DNA of 64,000 nucleotides from Sphingobacteriaceae bacterium GW460-11-11-14-LB5 (GTDB taxonomy: Bacteria > Bacteroidota > Bacteroidia > Sphingobacteriales > Sphingobacteriaceae), in NCBI GenBank assembly GCA_002151545.1, contig CP021237.1:2046001-2110000 (forward strand), written 5' to 3'. Below are positions 46,201-55,513 of this stretch, one piece after another. How positions within the stretch are numbered: the first letter of the stretch is position 1; each line of letters starts with the position of its first letter. The position numbers and the translations under genes were made by a program. The notes below the pieces were generated by a model that was given only the letters and a program-made list of their open reading frames with translations, was not told where the DNA came from and made no database searches.

Positions 46201-46379
46201 ATAAAGCACCTACTGCTTTTGCAAATAAATTAGGGATCGGCGGAGCCCGTATCCTACTAACCGGAAATAATCTTTGGACCATTGTAAATCCGCTGCCTTA
46301 TAAAGATCCATACACTTCAAGTGCATGGGATTATCCAATGTTGAGGACGATATCTTTAGGATTAAGTGTTAACCTATAA
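43224..46379 (+). CDS. susC: SusC/RagA-type TonB-dependent transporter 1
   Basis: 1051 residues. Signal peptide ends near 25 (TAVFAQQ). Carboxypeptidase-regulatory-like domain (KQITGKVVDKKDGQPLPGVT) and TonB box region (LDDVVVIGYGTKKKSEILGA) precede the plug domain (LYVVDNITV; SAAIYGAAGAKGVILVTTKK) and the 22-strand outer-membrane barrel ending in an aromatic/hydrophobic pattern (TISLGLSVNL). There is no N-terminal STN domain, so sigma/anti-sigma control is unlikely. It imports oligosaccharides together with the SusD lipoprotein encoded 11 bases downstream. The sequence upstream of the ATG, AAACTAACCAAATAA, and the first residues (MNxKFLRK) recur in susC 2. Confidence 0.95.
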   Translation: MNSKFLRKTSWVLVLMLITCTAVFAQQKQITGKVVDKKDGQPLPGVTVGIRGKTNNVSTNDKGEFALIADPSTDVLVFSFIGYIRQTIPLAGKTNITVNFAEDNTALDDVVVIGYGTKKKSEILGAVATISGAEIQDVPAPNLAGALRNRIAGVGVSQSSGRPGSPITLNIRNSTTTTAAAGTTDEPLYVVDNITVTREAFDNIDASMIENLTFLKDASAAIYGAAGAKGVILVTTKKGRIGKPSITYNGYLGISDAIKVPKMLSGYEHALLLNDTFRSQGAAASDYFAPEDLEYIKTLDYKSWYDEVWQAATTQRHNIGISGGSDKITFFAGGSYQGENGNYAGMKFNKYSFRSGVVATVANGLKADVNFNVDYGTKELHHNAQDNDAAFFERLITVPRWVPISIDGKFVNYNVNGVNSANINPLAISESGYYNNGSNKSYRINASLTYEPTFLKGLVIRGQVSQSSGSSKNTQYVPPFTLYNFVKRGNNQELFTNQLPTATSPTFQPTSAANSTFTPGLTDNNSYQFFLTLQYNKTIAKHTFSVLAGAEQSEGNTQNSAVRYTNQLIPGVDQFFAYDINTLVASNLDQTAVSKRSGFARFSYDFDKRYLIEGIARIDASSNFALGNRWGVSPNIGIGWVVSQEKFFKNSSALSFINFLKLKANVGITGDDRVGVRLWQDRFQIDVTNGYIYGTSNGNSLNRSRLANPEITWEKKRTINVGLETSMFNNKLDISIEAFQNYTYDGFELGANNQYPLYFGTQAQVLNYRQLYNWGSEFSIGYKAKLATDWNLSASMNFSYGNSVTDRILYTPGFLINNTLPNLQLFGTDPRKYNSGNYGLTNLGMFRTQGEVDAWMAKYPNYRIYDRIPQPGWLYYEDTNADGVISDSDLSPLYNNTNAFFSSGISLNLTYKNFSLNTNINARFGGKIFYDSRARTAPSKTRNTLSIWTDRWTLENPMEGKYPRFDDPSLGINSDFWAVDGTMIRINTMTLSYKAPTAFANKLGIGGARILLTGNNLWTIVNPLPYKDPYTSSAWDYPMLRTISLGLSVNL

Positions 46380-46390
46380 TTTTTTGAGCA

Positions 46391-48283
46391 ATGATTAGTC
46401 AAATAAAAAACAATATAAAAAAAGCAGTAGCTATTTTAACTTTAGCTGCACTTTTGCCCGCTTGTGTAAATAAAGATGAGTTTTTCTTATTGCCAGATAC
46501 AGGCGGTATCGATCAGACCATATGGGATAATGAAGGTTCTGTACAGCTACACCTTAACAGGGTATATGATGTAGCTATGTATCAATTTCCCTTACAACTC
46601 ACTCCTGATCGTTATGGTGTTCACTATGCCAGTGATGAAAATTATTTTCCTGATGGAGATGCTAATGCAAAAATGGCACTTGGTCTACAGGGTATTCTGG
46701 GCAATAACGATGTGAGGTATACCGGCAATACTTATGGCGGTAACCCTGGCCAGAATAAGTACTGGGATATTGCGAGATGTAATGATGCCATTACCAATCT
46801 TCCAAACAGTACCATGTTAACCCAAAAGAAAAATGAATTGCTCGGACAGTATTATGCGCTAAGAGCGATAACTTATTTCGAATTGGTTAAAGTTTATGGT
46901 GGTGTTCCACTTCCATTAACACCGCAGGGAGCTGACACTATTTATGATGAAGGTAGAAGGCCGGCTAGAGAGTGTTTTGCGGCAATATTGAGCGATTTAA
47001 ATAACGCCATTGTCTTGTTAGATGGTTTTGCGCCAGGCGACGCTGACGGCAGAGGTAAGATCACTAAACTGATTGCCACCTGTTTAAAAGCAAAAGTGTT
47101 ATTCTATTGGGCTAGTCCACAATTTAATCCGCTAAATGATGCAAAACATCCTTATCAGGCATCAAGATGGACTGATGCTTTAGCTGCTAACAAAGAAGCT
47201 TATGATATGTGCGTTTCAGCAGGAAAAAAATTAATGCCAAATTATCTAGATATTTTCCGTGTAGAAAGTGGGAATACTGAAGCGATTTTAGTTAGGACCT
47301 ATTCAAATACAGTACCTAACAGAGGGAATGGAACTGAACAGCGGGTTAGACCAACTTCAGAAGGTGGAAGTACCGGCTTTCCAAATACATACTTTATGCC
47401 AACTACAAAAATGTTGGATGCCTACCCAATGAAAGATGGAAAACCATTAAATACCTCAACAGCTTTTCCTTATGATGCAACCATGTTCTGGCAAAATAGA
47501 GACCCGAGATTTGAAGCTACTTTTGCTACAAACGGATCGGCATATCCTTTAAGCGGGAACGCGAATAGAAAACAGTGGACTTACAACCTGGCCGTTGGGG
47601 AAAGCAGTGGAGTTGCGGTATATGTAAAGCGCTTCTCTACACCAGCTTTAACCGCAAGTGCTTCTGCTTACAATAGCTCTGTTGGTGGCGGAAGTGGTAT
47701 GGATTGGATTGAATTGAGATTTGCAGAGGTAATGTTAAATTATGCCGATTGTTTGAATGAAACCGGAAATATTGCAGGTGCAAAAGATTTAGTGAGACAA
47801 ATTCGTATAAGAGCTGGAGTAGTGGCAGGTGATGCAGATTACGGACTCGCTTTGGCTGGAAGCACGCCACAGTTGCGTAACTTAATTCTTAACGAAAGAC
47901 AAATTGAATTCGCTTTCGAGAACAAACGTAATTCAGATTTGAGAAGATCCCGCACCATGCATTTGTTAACCGGGAACATGTCTAAATTGGAAGTCCAGTT
48001 AGTAAACCCTCCGGTAGGATCAGACCAAAAAGATAAAAAAGTGTTAGAAGATCCAACAGTTCCTGGCGGTACAACCGCATTTAGAGAAACTTTAAATATT
48101 AATGATAAAGCAGTTTATACCAAGTATTTTAAAAATGTTGTCATAACAAACACAACGTATTTACCATATAATATTCCTGAATTTCATTACTTCTACACCT
48201 TCCATAATGATTTTGTGAGTTTTGGTAATAAAATTCTTCCAACCATTGGATGGGCTGGTGGTTCGTTTGACCCACTAGATTAG
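46391..48283 (+). CDS. susD: SusD/RagB glycan-binding lipoprotein 1
   Basis: 630 residues. Lipoprotein signal with Cys25 (LAALLPACVNKDEF). SusD family landmarks: NEGSVQLHLNRVYDVAM near the N-terminus, the TPR-like helix YYALRAITYFELVKVYGGVP, DWIELRFAEVMLNYADCLNE, IRIRAGV and LNERQIEFAFENKRNSDLRR. It sits on the cell surface as the lid of the adjacent SusC pore and captures glycan. Cotranscribed with susC 1 and the next lipoprotein. Ligand not deducible, but neighbouring lyases suggest a pectin fragment. Confidence 0.94.
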   Translation: MISQIKNNIKKAVAILTLAALLPACVNKDEFFLLPDTGGIDQTIWDNEGSVQLHLNRVYDVAMYQFPLQLTPDRYGVHYASDENYFPDGDANAKMALGLQGILGNNDVRYTGNTYGGNPGQNKYWDIARCNDAITNLPNSTMLTQKKNELLGQYYALRAITYFELVKVYGGVPLPLTPQGADTIYDEGRRPARECFAAILSDLNNAIVLLDGFAPGDADGRGKITKLIATCLKAKVLFYWASPQFNPLNDAKHPYQASRWTDALAANKEAYDMCVSAGKKLMPNYLDIFRVESGNTEAILVRTYSNTVPNRGNGTEQRVRPTSEGGSTGFPNTYFMPTTKMLDAYPMKDGKPLNTSTAFPYDATMFWQNRDPRFEATFATNGSAYPLSGNANRKQWTYNLAVGESSGVAVYVKRFSTPALTASASAYNSSVGGGSGMDWIELRFAEVMLNYADCLNETGNIAGAKDLVRQIRIRAGVVAGDADYGLALAGSTPQLRNLILNERQIEFAFENKRNSDLRRSRTMHLLTGNMSKLEVQLVNPPVGSDQKDKKVLEDPTVPGGTTAFRETLNINDKAVYTKYFKNVVITNTTYLPYNIPEFHYFYTFHNDFVSFGNKILPTIGWAGGSFDPLD

Positions 48284-48330
48284 TACTTAAAGCATAAATG
48301 TTTCAGTTGATCTGACTAAAAATTAAAATA

Positions 48331-49320
48331 ATGAAAACTAGATATATAAATAAGTTACTCATCGGGTTATGCTTGATTCTTTTCGCTTCTTGCAAAAAAG
48401 AATCGGCGAACATTTTTAACATGTTCGATGATGTTACCGTAACTTTCAACAATAGCGATCCTCGTTGCGTAACCGATTACAAAGTAATTAACGACAAAGA
48501 AGAGGTATGGATTGATTTCACTATAAACTCGGCTAACGAGGATATGTATTCGTATGTATTTGAGGTTTCTTCAGGTACGGTTCAGGCTACACGTTATACA
48601 ATAGCCATTACCGATCCTACTAAACGCAGAAGTTTTTCAGCCGTGATTAAACTTCCAAATAACACGCTTTTTCCTGCAGCTGCACTTCGTGATGGCAAAC
48701 AAAGCTTTCGTATTTGTGCGTTAAATGAAAAGGGTGTGTACATTGGCGACGGATACAAAAAAGTAACAGTTGAGGTAAATCCGAGTTTTATGATTTACGC
48801 CAACAGGGATATTTATTTACCAGATACGGTTGCGAAATCTCTACCAAGCTTTTTATCACTTACTGATGCTACAGGTTTTAGTTATACAAATGCATCAGCC
48901 AATGCCGGAAAGATAGATTTTGGTATATATAGAAAGCCAGGATCAAATTCTACAGTTCAGACGCCAACCTGGGTAGTTAATTTATATTCCCTAAGCGTAG
49001 CTACTAATCCATTAACCGTTTACGATATTAGCGGCTTTAGTCCTAAAAGAGCGACTAAATTTAGTCAGCCTGTTACCGGACAAGCCAATGCATTTCTCAC
49101 TACGGCAATTTCTGGCTCATCTATAGAAACTTTAGCTAAAGCAAGGGCAATTACTTTTAATGAAACTACTCAAGTTCTTCCGGCTAATGGTTTAGCGCCA
49201 GGTAATGCGGTGTTTTTCCTTACTCCGGAGGGTAAATATGGGATGTTATATGTTAATGTAGTTACTGCCGACTTGCAGAAAAGGCCTTACATTAATGTGA
49301 GCATCAAAGTTCAGCGATAA
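48331..49320 (+). CDS. Putative surface glycan-binding lipoprotein
   Basis: 329 residues. Lipoprotein signal with Cys21 (LILFASCKKES) and two or three beta-sandwich-like segments (VTVTFNNSDPRCVTDYKV, SYVFEVSSGTVQATRYTIAI, FGIYRKPGSNSTVQTPTWVV). No catalytic motif. Position as third gene after SusC/SusD is that of SusE/SusF-like surface glycan-binding proteins, which are variable in sequence. It may belong to the DUF1735-like class. Function by position is likely; domain assignment is uncertain. Two terminator-like hairpins follow. Confidence 0.7.
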   Translation: MKTRYINKLLIGLCLILFASCKKESANIFNMFDDVTVTFNNSDPRCVTDYKVINDKEEVWIDFTINSANEDMYSYVFEVSSGTVQATRYTIAITDPTKRRSFSAVIKLPNNTLFPAAALRDGKQSFRICALNEKGVYIGDGYKKVTVEVNPSFMIYANRDIYLPDTVAKSLPSFLSLTDATGFSYTNASANAGKIDFGIYRKPGSNSTVQTPTWVVNLYSLSVATNPLTVYDISGFSPKRATKFSQPVTGQANAFLTTAISGSSIETLAKARAITFNETTQVLPANGLAPGNAVFFLTPEGKYGMLYVNVVTADLQKRPYINVSIKVQR

Positions 49321-49365
49321 AGTGTTTTGTTCGGCGGTTGGTACCGCCATATATTTGGTTTGAAG

Positions 49366-49394
49366 AAAAAGGGAGCAGCGATTGCTTCCTTTTC
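49366..49394 (+). terminator. First terminator after the SusCD 1 operon
   Basis: AAAAAGGGAGC pairs with GCTTCCTTTTC through one G-T pair. It is preceded by another small hairpin GGCGGT / ACCGCC at 49332-49347. Confidence 0.6.
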
Positions 49395-49690
49395 TATTTA
49401 AGCCCATCACATTAATGAGCAGGTAATGCCATGCAGATTGCTGTTCTACCCTTGAGAAAAAAGAATTGTTAATAGCTCATCAAATAACACTTATGTTCTG
49501 GTGTTGGAGGCAATCTAAAGTAATAAACAGCACCATTTTTATGATCAAATTCAAAGGGACACCACTTATGTCCCTTTTTCTTTTGTAAATATTTTTTTAC
49601 CAAAGCTTTAAAATAAGCGTCTAAACAACGTTTTTAACTTAAAAATCAGCTAAAATACTCTATACAAATACTTTTTATTTAAATATTAAA
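49395..49690. other. Gene-free stretch between the two SusCD operons
   Basis: AT-rich, no reading frame worth reporting. It holds the second terminator (49553-49580). No fragment of an old gene was recognised. Confidence 0.5.
49553..49580 (+). terminator. Second terminator-like hairpin before susC 2
   Basis: AAAGGGAC (49553-49560) pairs with GTCCCTTT (49570-49577), followed by T-rich TTCTTTTG. It would insulate susC 2 from read-through. Confidence 0.75.
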
Positions 49691-49892
49691 TTTATATATG
49701 AATTTAATATTTACCTTGTATATCAGTTATCGTAATCAATTTAATTTGTTACAAGGATTTTTGCCGAATGATAATATACTACAATAGCTGGAGAAAATTA
49801 TACATAAAATAGTGATATTTTGCGTGCAATTTTGAATTATAATATACTTTCTAACCAAAATAATTATCGAGATCAAAATAAAAAATGAGCCA
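49691..49892 (+). promoter_or_regulatory. Shared control module before susC 2
   Basis: TTTATATATGAATTT (49691), ACTACAATAGCTGGAG (49779-49794), TTTTGCGTGCAATTTTG, AATATACTTTCTAACCA (49841-49857) and ATGAGCCA (49885-49892). Over about 200 bases it aligns without gaps to 55311-55512. TTTTG followed some 20 bases later by TATACTTTC could be a -33/-7 pair. The leader to the susC 2 ATG would be about 250 bases. Confidence 0.65.
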
Positions 49893-50100
49893 AATCACCG
49901 CATATTATTTTCATTTTTTTTCCGGAAAGGCTGTAAGACCTGCTTTAATTTATAGTTCCGGAGGAAATAGAATTTAATAGAAAAAAATCCAACTCATTAA
50001 CCCTCTCCATTTATAAAGTTTAAAATTTAGCGCAATAAAACCTTTGATTAAGGACGTATAAATCCTCAACCATTGAATTAAAAACTAACCAAATAATAAG

Positions 50101-53100
50101 ATGAACTTAAAATTTTTACGCAAAATTTCTTTGTCCTTGCTCATGATCTTACTGGCAAGTACAATACTTTTTGCTCAAGACCGAAAGATTACAGGTAAGG
50201 TTGTAGATCAGGCCGATGGACAGGGAATTCCTGGAGTAAACGTAAGTCTGAAAGGTGTTCCAAGTAATGTGAGCACCAACTCTGATGGGGTTTATACCAT
50301 ACAGGTAAAATCAAATAGCGATGTACTGGTGTTTTCATACATCGGCTACGCCCGGCAAACCATCCCGGTAGGTACACAAACAACCATCAATGTAAAACTG
50401 GTTTCTGATAATCAAAATTTAGAAGAAGTAGTGGTTGTAGGTTATGGTACACAAAAGAAAGTTACCTTAACAGGTTCTGTATCAACAGCCGATATCAAGA
50501 AGGTAGAAGATGTACCGGCGTTAACTTTAAGTGCTGCCTTAAGAGGAACAGCACCCAACCTGAACATTTCTGGAGGTACACAAAGACCGGGGCAGGGAAC
50601 AACCATTACCATCCGTAATCCGGTTGCGTTTGCCAAAGATGGTGGTCAGGGTACCAATCCGATTTTCGTAATTGATGATGTCATCAGAACGCAGGCAGAT
50701 TTCGACCTGTTAGACCAAAACGTGGTAGAAAGTGTTTCTGTACTAAAAGATGCCGAAGCTGCAATTTTTGGGGTTTCAGGTGCAAACGGAGTAATTATTG
50801 TTCGCACGAAAAGAGGTAAAACGGGTGCGCCAAAAATTAATTTCAGTTCATCGGTAGGTTTTTCTGACGCCACTAAACTGCCAGATATGATGAGTGGTTT
50901 ACAACTTGGTAATTTTGTGAATGATTATCTGGATGCAAGCGTTTATCAGCAAGTTACAGCTGGGGTAGTAAGGCAAAATACTTATATCAACCCGGCAGAC
51001 GGATTTAAGGTTGTGGATGGCGTGACGACCACTAAAGAACCATTGTGGTATACGCCTGATGAGTTGGAATATTTTGGCAACCACAATAATAACTGGTTAA
51101 AAAATGCATTTCAAACTTCGAATATGTATCGTCAGGCCTTAAACATCAGTGGTGGTACCGATAAGGTGACTTATTTTGTGGGTGGCGATTACATTACCCA
51201 AAATTCAAATTTTAAAGGTGTTAATTCAAGTAAATATGGCTTAAGAGCAAGTATCGATGCTAAATTAGGTAAGGGATTAACGGTTTCGGCATCAATCAGT
51301 ACTGATGTTAACCAGTCGAAAAGTTACTTCTACAAACTGAACAGCACCAGTGAGAGTTTAGACAATGACGTAGCAACCCTACAAAATGTTAATCCCTGGT
51401 CTGAATATTTTATTGATGGCAACCCTGTATTATTGGGCGCCAACGCGGGTGGTGGTTTAGAGAATGTGAACTTCTTCTTAATCCAAAATACCGACAATTT
51501 TACAAGCAGCAAAGCCTACGTAATGAACATGTTAGGTAAAATAACCTATCAAATACCAGGTGTAAAAGGTTTGACAGCTACATTTACTGCAAATAAAAAC
51601 ATCAACGCCAGCAATGGAAAGCAGTTTGGTACTACATTTAACTATTACAAATATGCTGGTTTAGGTTTAAACAGCCATATTCCAGGTGGTGCTTTATTGT
51701 CGGTGTCTTCGATCAAAAATGGCGATAGGATTCGTTTGAATCCGGTATTTAGCGAATCATATCAATTAAATGGTGGTTTTACTTACGACCGTACTTTTGG
51801 CAAACACAGCATATCTGCCACAGCTTTGCTAGAGCAGAGAGAATCGAATCAGGAAGGGGTATCAGCAATGGTTGAAGGTTTGGTTACCGGTGCATTACCT
51901 TATCAAACATTTGCAGTGGGTACACAAAGTTCAAATCAGGTAGGTTTGGTGAATCAGTTTGGTTTCCAATCCATTATTTCGCGTATTAACTACGATTACG
52001 ACAATAAATACCTGTTACAATTGGTTTACCGTAGAGATGGTAGTTCGAGGTTTGCTCCAGGGCGTAACTGGGGTGGTTTCCCGGCTGCTTCTGCCGGATG
52101 GGTGGCATCGCAGGAAAAATTCTTTAAAGACCATGTTAAATTTATGGACCTCTTAAAGTTTAGGGTTTCAGTTGGTTTAACAGGTACAGATAATACTAAA
52201 CCTTATCAATACCTGGCATCGTACAATGTGGGTACCGGGAATAATGGTGGTGCTGTGTTTAATAATGGCGACAGAACCATCGGTGTGAAAACAAATATTG
52301 CCATTCCTAACGAAATGGTTGTTTGGGATCATTCATTAAAAACCAATTATGGTGTGGATATGGCTTTCTTAAACAACAGATTAACGGCTACGGCAGAGTA
52401 TTTCTGGAGCCATAATTATGATATGTTAACCACATTATCTTCTTCTGTACCGGCCGTTATTGGTGCAGCTGTTCCGACAGAAAACTTTGGTATTGTAAAT
52501 ACTTTTGGTTACGAACTAAGTTTAACCTGGAAAGATAAAATTGGCGAAAATTTTAGCTATAGTTTCTCTCCGTTTTACACCTGGAATGATAATAAATACA
52601 TCAGGTATGATTTGGCATCAGGAAAGATTGGTACGCTTGAAGACCTAACTGGTCAATCAAATGATCCGGGTTATTTCGGATACAAATCTTTAGGTATCAT
52701 CAGAACACAGGATGAGGCTAATGCTATTATTGCACAGCGTATTAATGGATCGGCTGTTGGAAATGACGCTAAAAAAGTTAAAATATTAGATAATGTTTTA
52801 CAACCGGGAATGATCAATTATGAAGATGTAAACGGCGATGGCGTGATCAGCGTTGCGGATAAGCAATATATTACCAACCGCCAAACCAACCATAATTACT
52901 TGGGCCTAAATTTTAACGTAGGTTATAAAGGCCTTAGTCTTAACGTTGTTGGAGGTTTATCATGGGGTGGTTATACCAGTATTGGTGGTTTAAAACCTAG
53001 CGGAACAAGTCCTTCTATTTATGGAAACAGGGCCTCATACTGGGCAGATCACTGGACCAAAACAAATACCAATGCCGCTTATCCTAACCCTTATTTTACC

Positions 53101-53355
53101 AGCGCATTCGAAGAAAGTGATTTTTGGTTGGTATCGGCCACGCAATTGGGGATTACCAATGCCAATTTGAGTTATTCAATACCGGCTACTTTAACCCAAA
53201 AAGTAGGTATAAACAGCATTAGGGTATTTGCACAGGCAACCAATCCGGTTCAGTTTATTAATCCATTTCCAGATAACTATAGAGATTTTCTTTCTCCGGT
53301 GGGTACCTATCCAACACTAAGAACAATTTCTTTTGGTATAAATGTTGGCTTATAA
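50101..53355 (+). CDS. susC: SusC/RagA-type TonB-dependent transporter 2
   Basis: 1084 residues, signal peptide ending near 25 (STILFAQD). Regulatory-like domain RKITGKVVDQADGQGIPGVN, TonB box/plug entry NLEEVVVVGYGTQKKVTLTG, plug IFVIDDVIRTQADF and AAIFGVSGANGVIIVRTKRG, barrel ending FGINVGL. No STN domain. It is clearly a paralogue of susC 1 but diverged in the barrel, which suggests a different oligosaccharide. SusD 2 follows after 14 bases. It shares its upstream control module with susC 1 and the pectate lyase, so all are probably induced together. Confidence 0.95.
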   Translation: MNLKFLRKISLSLLMILLASTILFAQDRKITGKVVDQADGQGIPGVNVSLKGVPSNVSTNSDGVYTIQVKSNSDVLVFSYIGYARQTIPVGTQTTINVKLVSDNQNLEEVVVVGYGTQKKVTLTGSVSTADIKKVEDVPALTLSAALRGTAPNLNISGGTQRPGQGTTITIRNPVAFAKDGGQGTNPIFVIDDVIRTQADFDLLDQNVVESVSVLKDAEAAIFGVSGANGVIIVRTKRGKTGAPKINFSSSVGFSDATKLPDMMSGLQLGNFVNDYLDASVYQQVTAGVVRQNTYINPADGFKVVDGVTTTKEPLWYTPDELEYFGNHNNNWLKNAFQTSNMYRQALNISGGTDKVTYFVGGDYITQNSNFKGVNSSKYGLRASIDAKLGKGLTVSASISTDVNQSKSYFYKLNSTSESLDNDVATLQNVNPWSEYFIDGNPVLLGANAGGGLENVNFFLIQNTDNFTSSKAYVMNMLGKITYQIPGVKGLTATFTANKNINASNGKQFGTTFNYYKYAGLGLNSHIPGGALLSVSSIKNGDRIRLNPVFSESYQLNGGFTYDRTFGKHSISATALLEQRESNQEGVSAMVEGLVTGALPYQTFAVGTQSSNQVGLVNQFGFQSIISRINYDYDNKYLLQLVYRRDGSSRFAPGRNWGGFPAASAGWVASQEKFFKDHVKFMDLLKFRVSVGLTGTDNTKPYQYLASYNVGTGNNGGAVFNNGDRTIGVKTNIAIPNEMVVWDHSLKTNYGVDMAFLNNRLTATAEYFWSHNYDMLTTLSSSVPAVIGAAVPTENFGIVNTFGYELSLTWKDKIGENFSYSFSPFYTWNDNKYIRYDLASGKIGTLEDLTGQSNDPGYFGYKSLGIIRTQDEANAIIAQRINGSAVGNDAKKVKILDNVLQPGMINYEDVNGDGVISVADKQYITNRQTNHNYLGLNFNVGYKGLSLNVVGGLSWGGYTSIGGLKPSGTSPSIYGNRASYWADHWTKTNTNAAYPNPYFTSAFEESDFWLVSATQLGITNANLSYSIPATLTQKVGINSIRVFAQATNPVQFINPFPDNYRDFLSPVGTYPTLRTISFGINVGL

Positions 53356-53369
53356 TTACAAGAAATATC

Positions 53370-55199
53370 ATGAAAAAATTAATCATATTAATCGCAATTT
53401 CTGCCTCACTTACTATGCTCTTCAGCAACTGTAAAAAGGTATTGGAAAAACAAGATTTGGGCAACTTTGTTGCGGAACAAATTTATAATGATTCGGTTAC
53501 TGCAACTTTAAGCATGAACTATATTTACGGACAAAATCAGCCCTCATGGTTTGGTAATGTAGGTGGCTTAAGCGGCTCGGTAAATTCATTGTCTGATGAG
53601 CAATACGGAGATAACGTTTTTGTAAAAGGTACAGCAACCATCGAGTCGGTTACCGATTTAGGAAATTTGAATACTGCCGGTAACTATGTAAAAATCAGGT
53701 CTATTAATATGTTCATCAGAGACATAAACAATGGCACCTTGTCGGCTGGAACTAAAAGACGATTTAATGCACAGGCTACATTCTGGCGGGCGTTTAGGTA
53801 CTTCGAACTGGTTAAACTCTATGGAGGGGTGCCCATTGTGCTTACCCCACTGGATGCGGTAGGCGATGAGGCGAAAAAAGCTGCATTATTACCTAGAAAT
53901 ACAACTTCTGAAACTTTTGCTCAAATTATTAGAGATTTAGATACCTGCATTAAGTATTTACCAACCAAATGGACGAGCAATGCAGATTATGGCCGTATTA
54001 CCAAAGGTGCAGCATTGGCTTATAAAGGTAAAGTATTGATGTATTGGGCAAGCCCGGAATTTAATCCTACGAATGATCAGACAAGGTGGAAAGCTGCTTA
54101 CGATGCCAATGTGCTGGCCGTAGAAAATCTTTCAACCAACGGATTTGGTTTATATTCAAAATTTGATGTCACCATGTGGACAACCGAAGGAAGTAAATCA
54201 GGCAGTACCCCACAAAACCCGGAAGCGGTGTTAACCACTCAATATAATATGGCTACAACTGATTTGGCTCAAAACAATAATACGTATCCAAATGCAACGG
54301 TGCCAAAATATATCGGAACTACTGGTGGGTCTAATTTGCCGACTTACGACATGGCTTTGGCTTTCCCGATGAAAGATGGTAAAGATGCAGGTACTTCGAC
54401 CAAATACCCTTACACTTTAGCCACTTTTTACAAAGACCGCGATCCGAGGTTCGATCAGACAATTGCTTATAATGGTGCAAATTGGCCATTAAATGCCAAT
54501 CCGAATTATCGTTTATGGACTTATAATTACACTAAAGGCTCTACAACGCTTAGTACAGAATCACAGGCAACTGCCAGCGGTTTTTACTTAAGAAAAGGTA
54601 TCGATCCGGCATTAACAACCAGTAATTTTATTTATGCCGGTACCGATTGGATCGAAATGCGTTATGCGGAAGTATTGTTGAATTTAGCAGAATGTGCGGC
54701 TGAGATTGGTAATGTAGGTCAGAGTCAGGAAGCTTATGCGAACCTGATCGCGATCAGAAAACGTGCAGGTATTGAGGCCGGAACAGACGGACTTTATGGC
54801 TTAACTGCCGGAATGAGCGGTGCTCAACTGGTAACGGCCATTATGCGCGAAAGAAGAATTGAGCTGGCTTTTGAGGGGAAACGTTTCTGGGATTTAAGAA
54901 GAAGAAAATTACTGGAAACAACATTGAATGGAAAAAGAAGGTTGGCCATTAATATTGCACTGAAAAACACGGGCACAGGAACGGATTATATCCTGAGCAC
55001 CAGAGATGCAGCTGCAGCCACAAACCTGGATGCTTTTTATGCCACCAACTTTACAGTGACAACAAAGGCACTGGATACCTATGATATTGCTTACCAGGCT
55101 GGCGTATACTTTTTTGGCATTCCAACCGCGTCTATTCAAAACAATGTAAACCTCCAGCAAAACAATACCTGGGGTGGCGCGTTCGATCCATTTAAATAA
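53370..55199 (+). CDS. susD: SusD/RagB glycan-binding lipoprotein 2
   Basis: 609 residues, lipoprotein Cys21 (MLFSNCKKVLE). SusD family signs: ATFWRAFRYFELVKLYGGVP, KGKVLMYWASPEFNPTNDQ, DWIEMRYAEVLLNLAECAAE, AIRKRAGIEAG and IMRERRIELAFEGKRFWDLR. It acts as the surface lid of SusC 2. The operon ends here with a GGGAAC / GTTTCC hairpin and T-run. Compared with SusD 1 the binding-site regions differ clearly, consistent with two different ligands. Confidence 0.94.
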   Translation: MKKLIILIAISASLTMLFSNCKKVLEKQDLGNFVAEQIYNDSVTATLSMNYIYGQNQPSWFGNVGGLSGSVNSLSDEQYGDNVFVKGTATIESVTDLGNLNTAGNYVKIRSINMFIRDINNGTLSAGTKRRFNAQATFWRAFRYFELVKLYGGVPIVLTPLDAVGDEAKKAALLPRNTTSETFAQIIRDLDTCIKYLPTKWTSNADYGRITKGAALAYKGKVLMYWASPEFNPTNDQTRWKAAYDANVLAVENLSTNGFGLYSKFDVTMWTTEGSKSGSTPQNPEAVLTTQYNMATTDLAQNNNTYPNATVPKYIGTTGGSNLPTYDMALAFPMKDGKDAGTSTKYPYTLATFYKDRDPRFDQTIAYNGANWPLNANPNYRLWTYNYTKGSTTLSTESQATASGFYLRKGIDPALTTSNFIYAGTDWIEMRYAEVLLNLAECAAEIGNVGQSQEAYANLIAIRKRAGIEAGTDGLYGLTAGMSGAQLVTAIMRERRIELAFEGKRFWDLRRRKLLETTLNGKRRLAINIALKNTGTGTDYILSTRDAAAATNLDAFYATNFTVTTKALDTYDIAYQAGVYFFGIPTASIQNNVNLQQNNTWGGAFDPFK

Positions 55200-55260
55200 T
55201 TGAGCTAAGATCTTTGGGGTGGTTTGCTCACTGCCCCGGTTTTTTTTATTTGGTTTTTGA

Positions 55261-55294
55261 AAAAAGGGAACATTAATTTGTTTCCTTTTTTTTT
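55261..55294 (+). terminator. Terminator of the SusCD 2 operon
   Basis: AAAAAAGGGAAC (55261-55272) pairs with GTTTCCTTTTTT (55281-55292, one G-T pair) and continues into a T-run. A second possible stem (GGGG..CCCC, 55216-55237) lies just before it. Confidence 0.75.
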
Positions 55295-55310
55295 ATTTAA
55301 GAATGTTACA

Positions 55311-55513
55311 TTTATATATGAATTTTATTCCTATCTTGTAACATGGCTGCGAGAATGAATTTAATTTGTTACAGGCATTTTTGCCAATTGATAAGATGGT
55401 ACAATAGCTAGCCAAAATTATACATTAAATAGCCGCTTTTTGCGTGCAAATTTGAAAGATAATATACTTTCTAACCAAAATTATTTACAAGGATAGACAA
55501 AGAAATGAGCCAC
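55311..55513 (+). promoter_or_regulatory. Shared control module before the pectate lyase operon
   Basis: TTTATATATGAATTT (55311), AGATGGTACAATAGCTAGCC (55394-55413), TTTTTGCGTGCAAATTTG, AATATACTTTCTAACCA (55461-55477) and ATGAGCCAC (55505-55513). It is almost collinear with 49691-49892. The leader to the lyase ATG at 55597 would be about 125 bases. The shared module links the lyases to the SusCD systems. Confidence 0.65.

Noticed and set aside
43224..53355. ECF sigma/anti-sigma control of the SusC genes
   Set aside because: Neither SusC has an N-terminal STN domain and no sigma or FecR-like gene is present.
49691..55513. Mobile element or IS explaining the like regions at 49.7 and 55.3 kb
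   Set aside because: No transposase, terminal inverted repeats or target duplications; the likeness stops at leader sequences and keeps exact box spacing, so duplicated control regions explain it.
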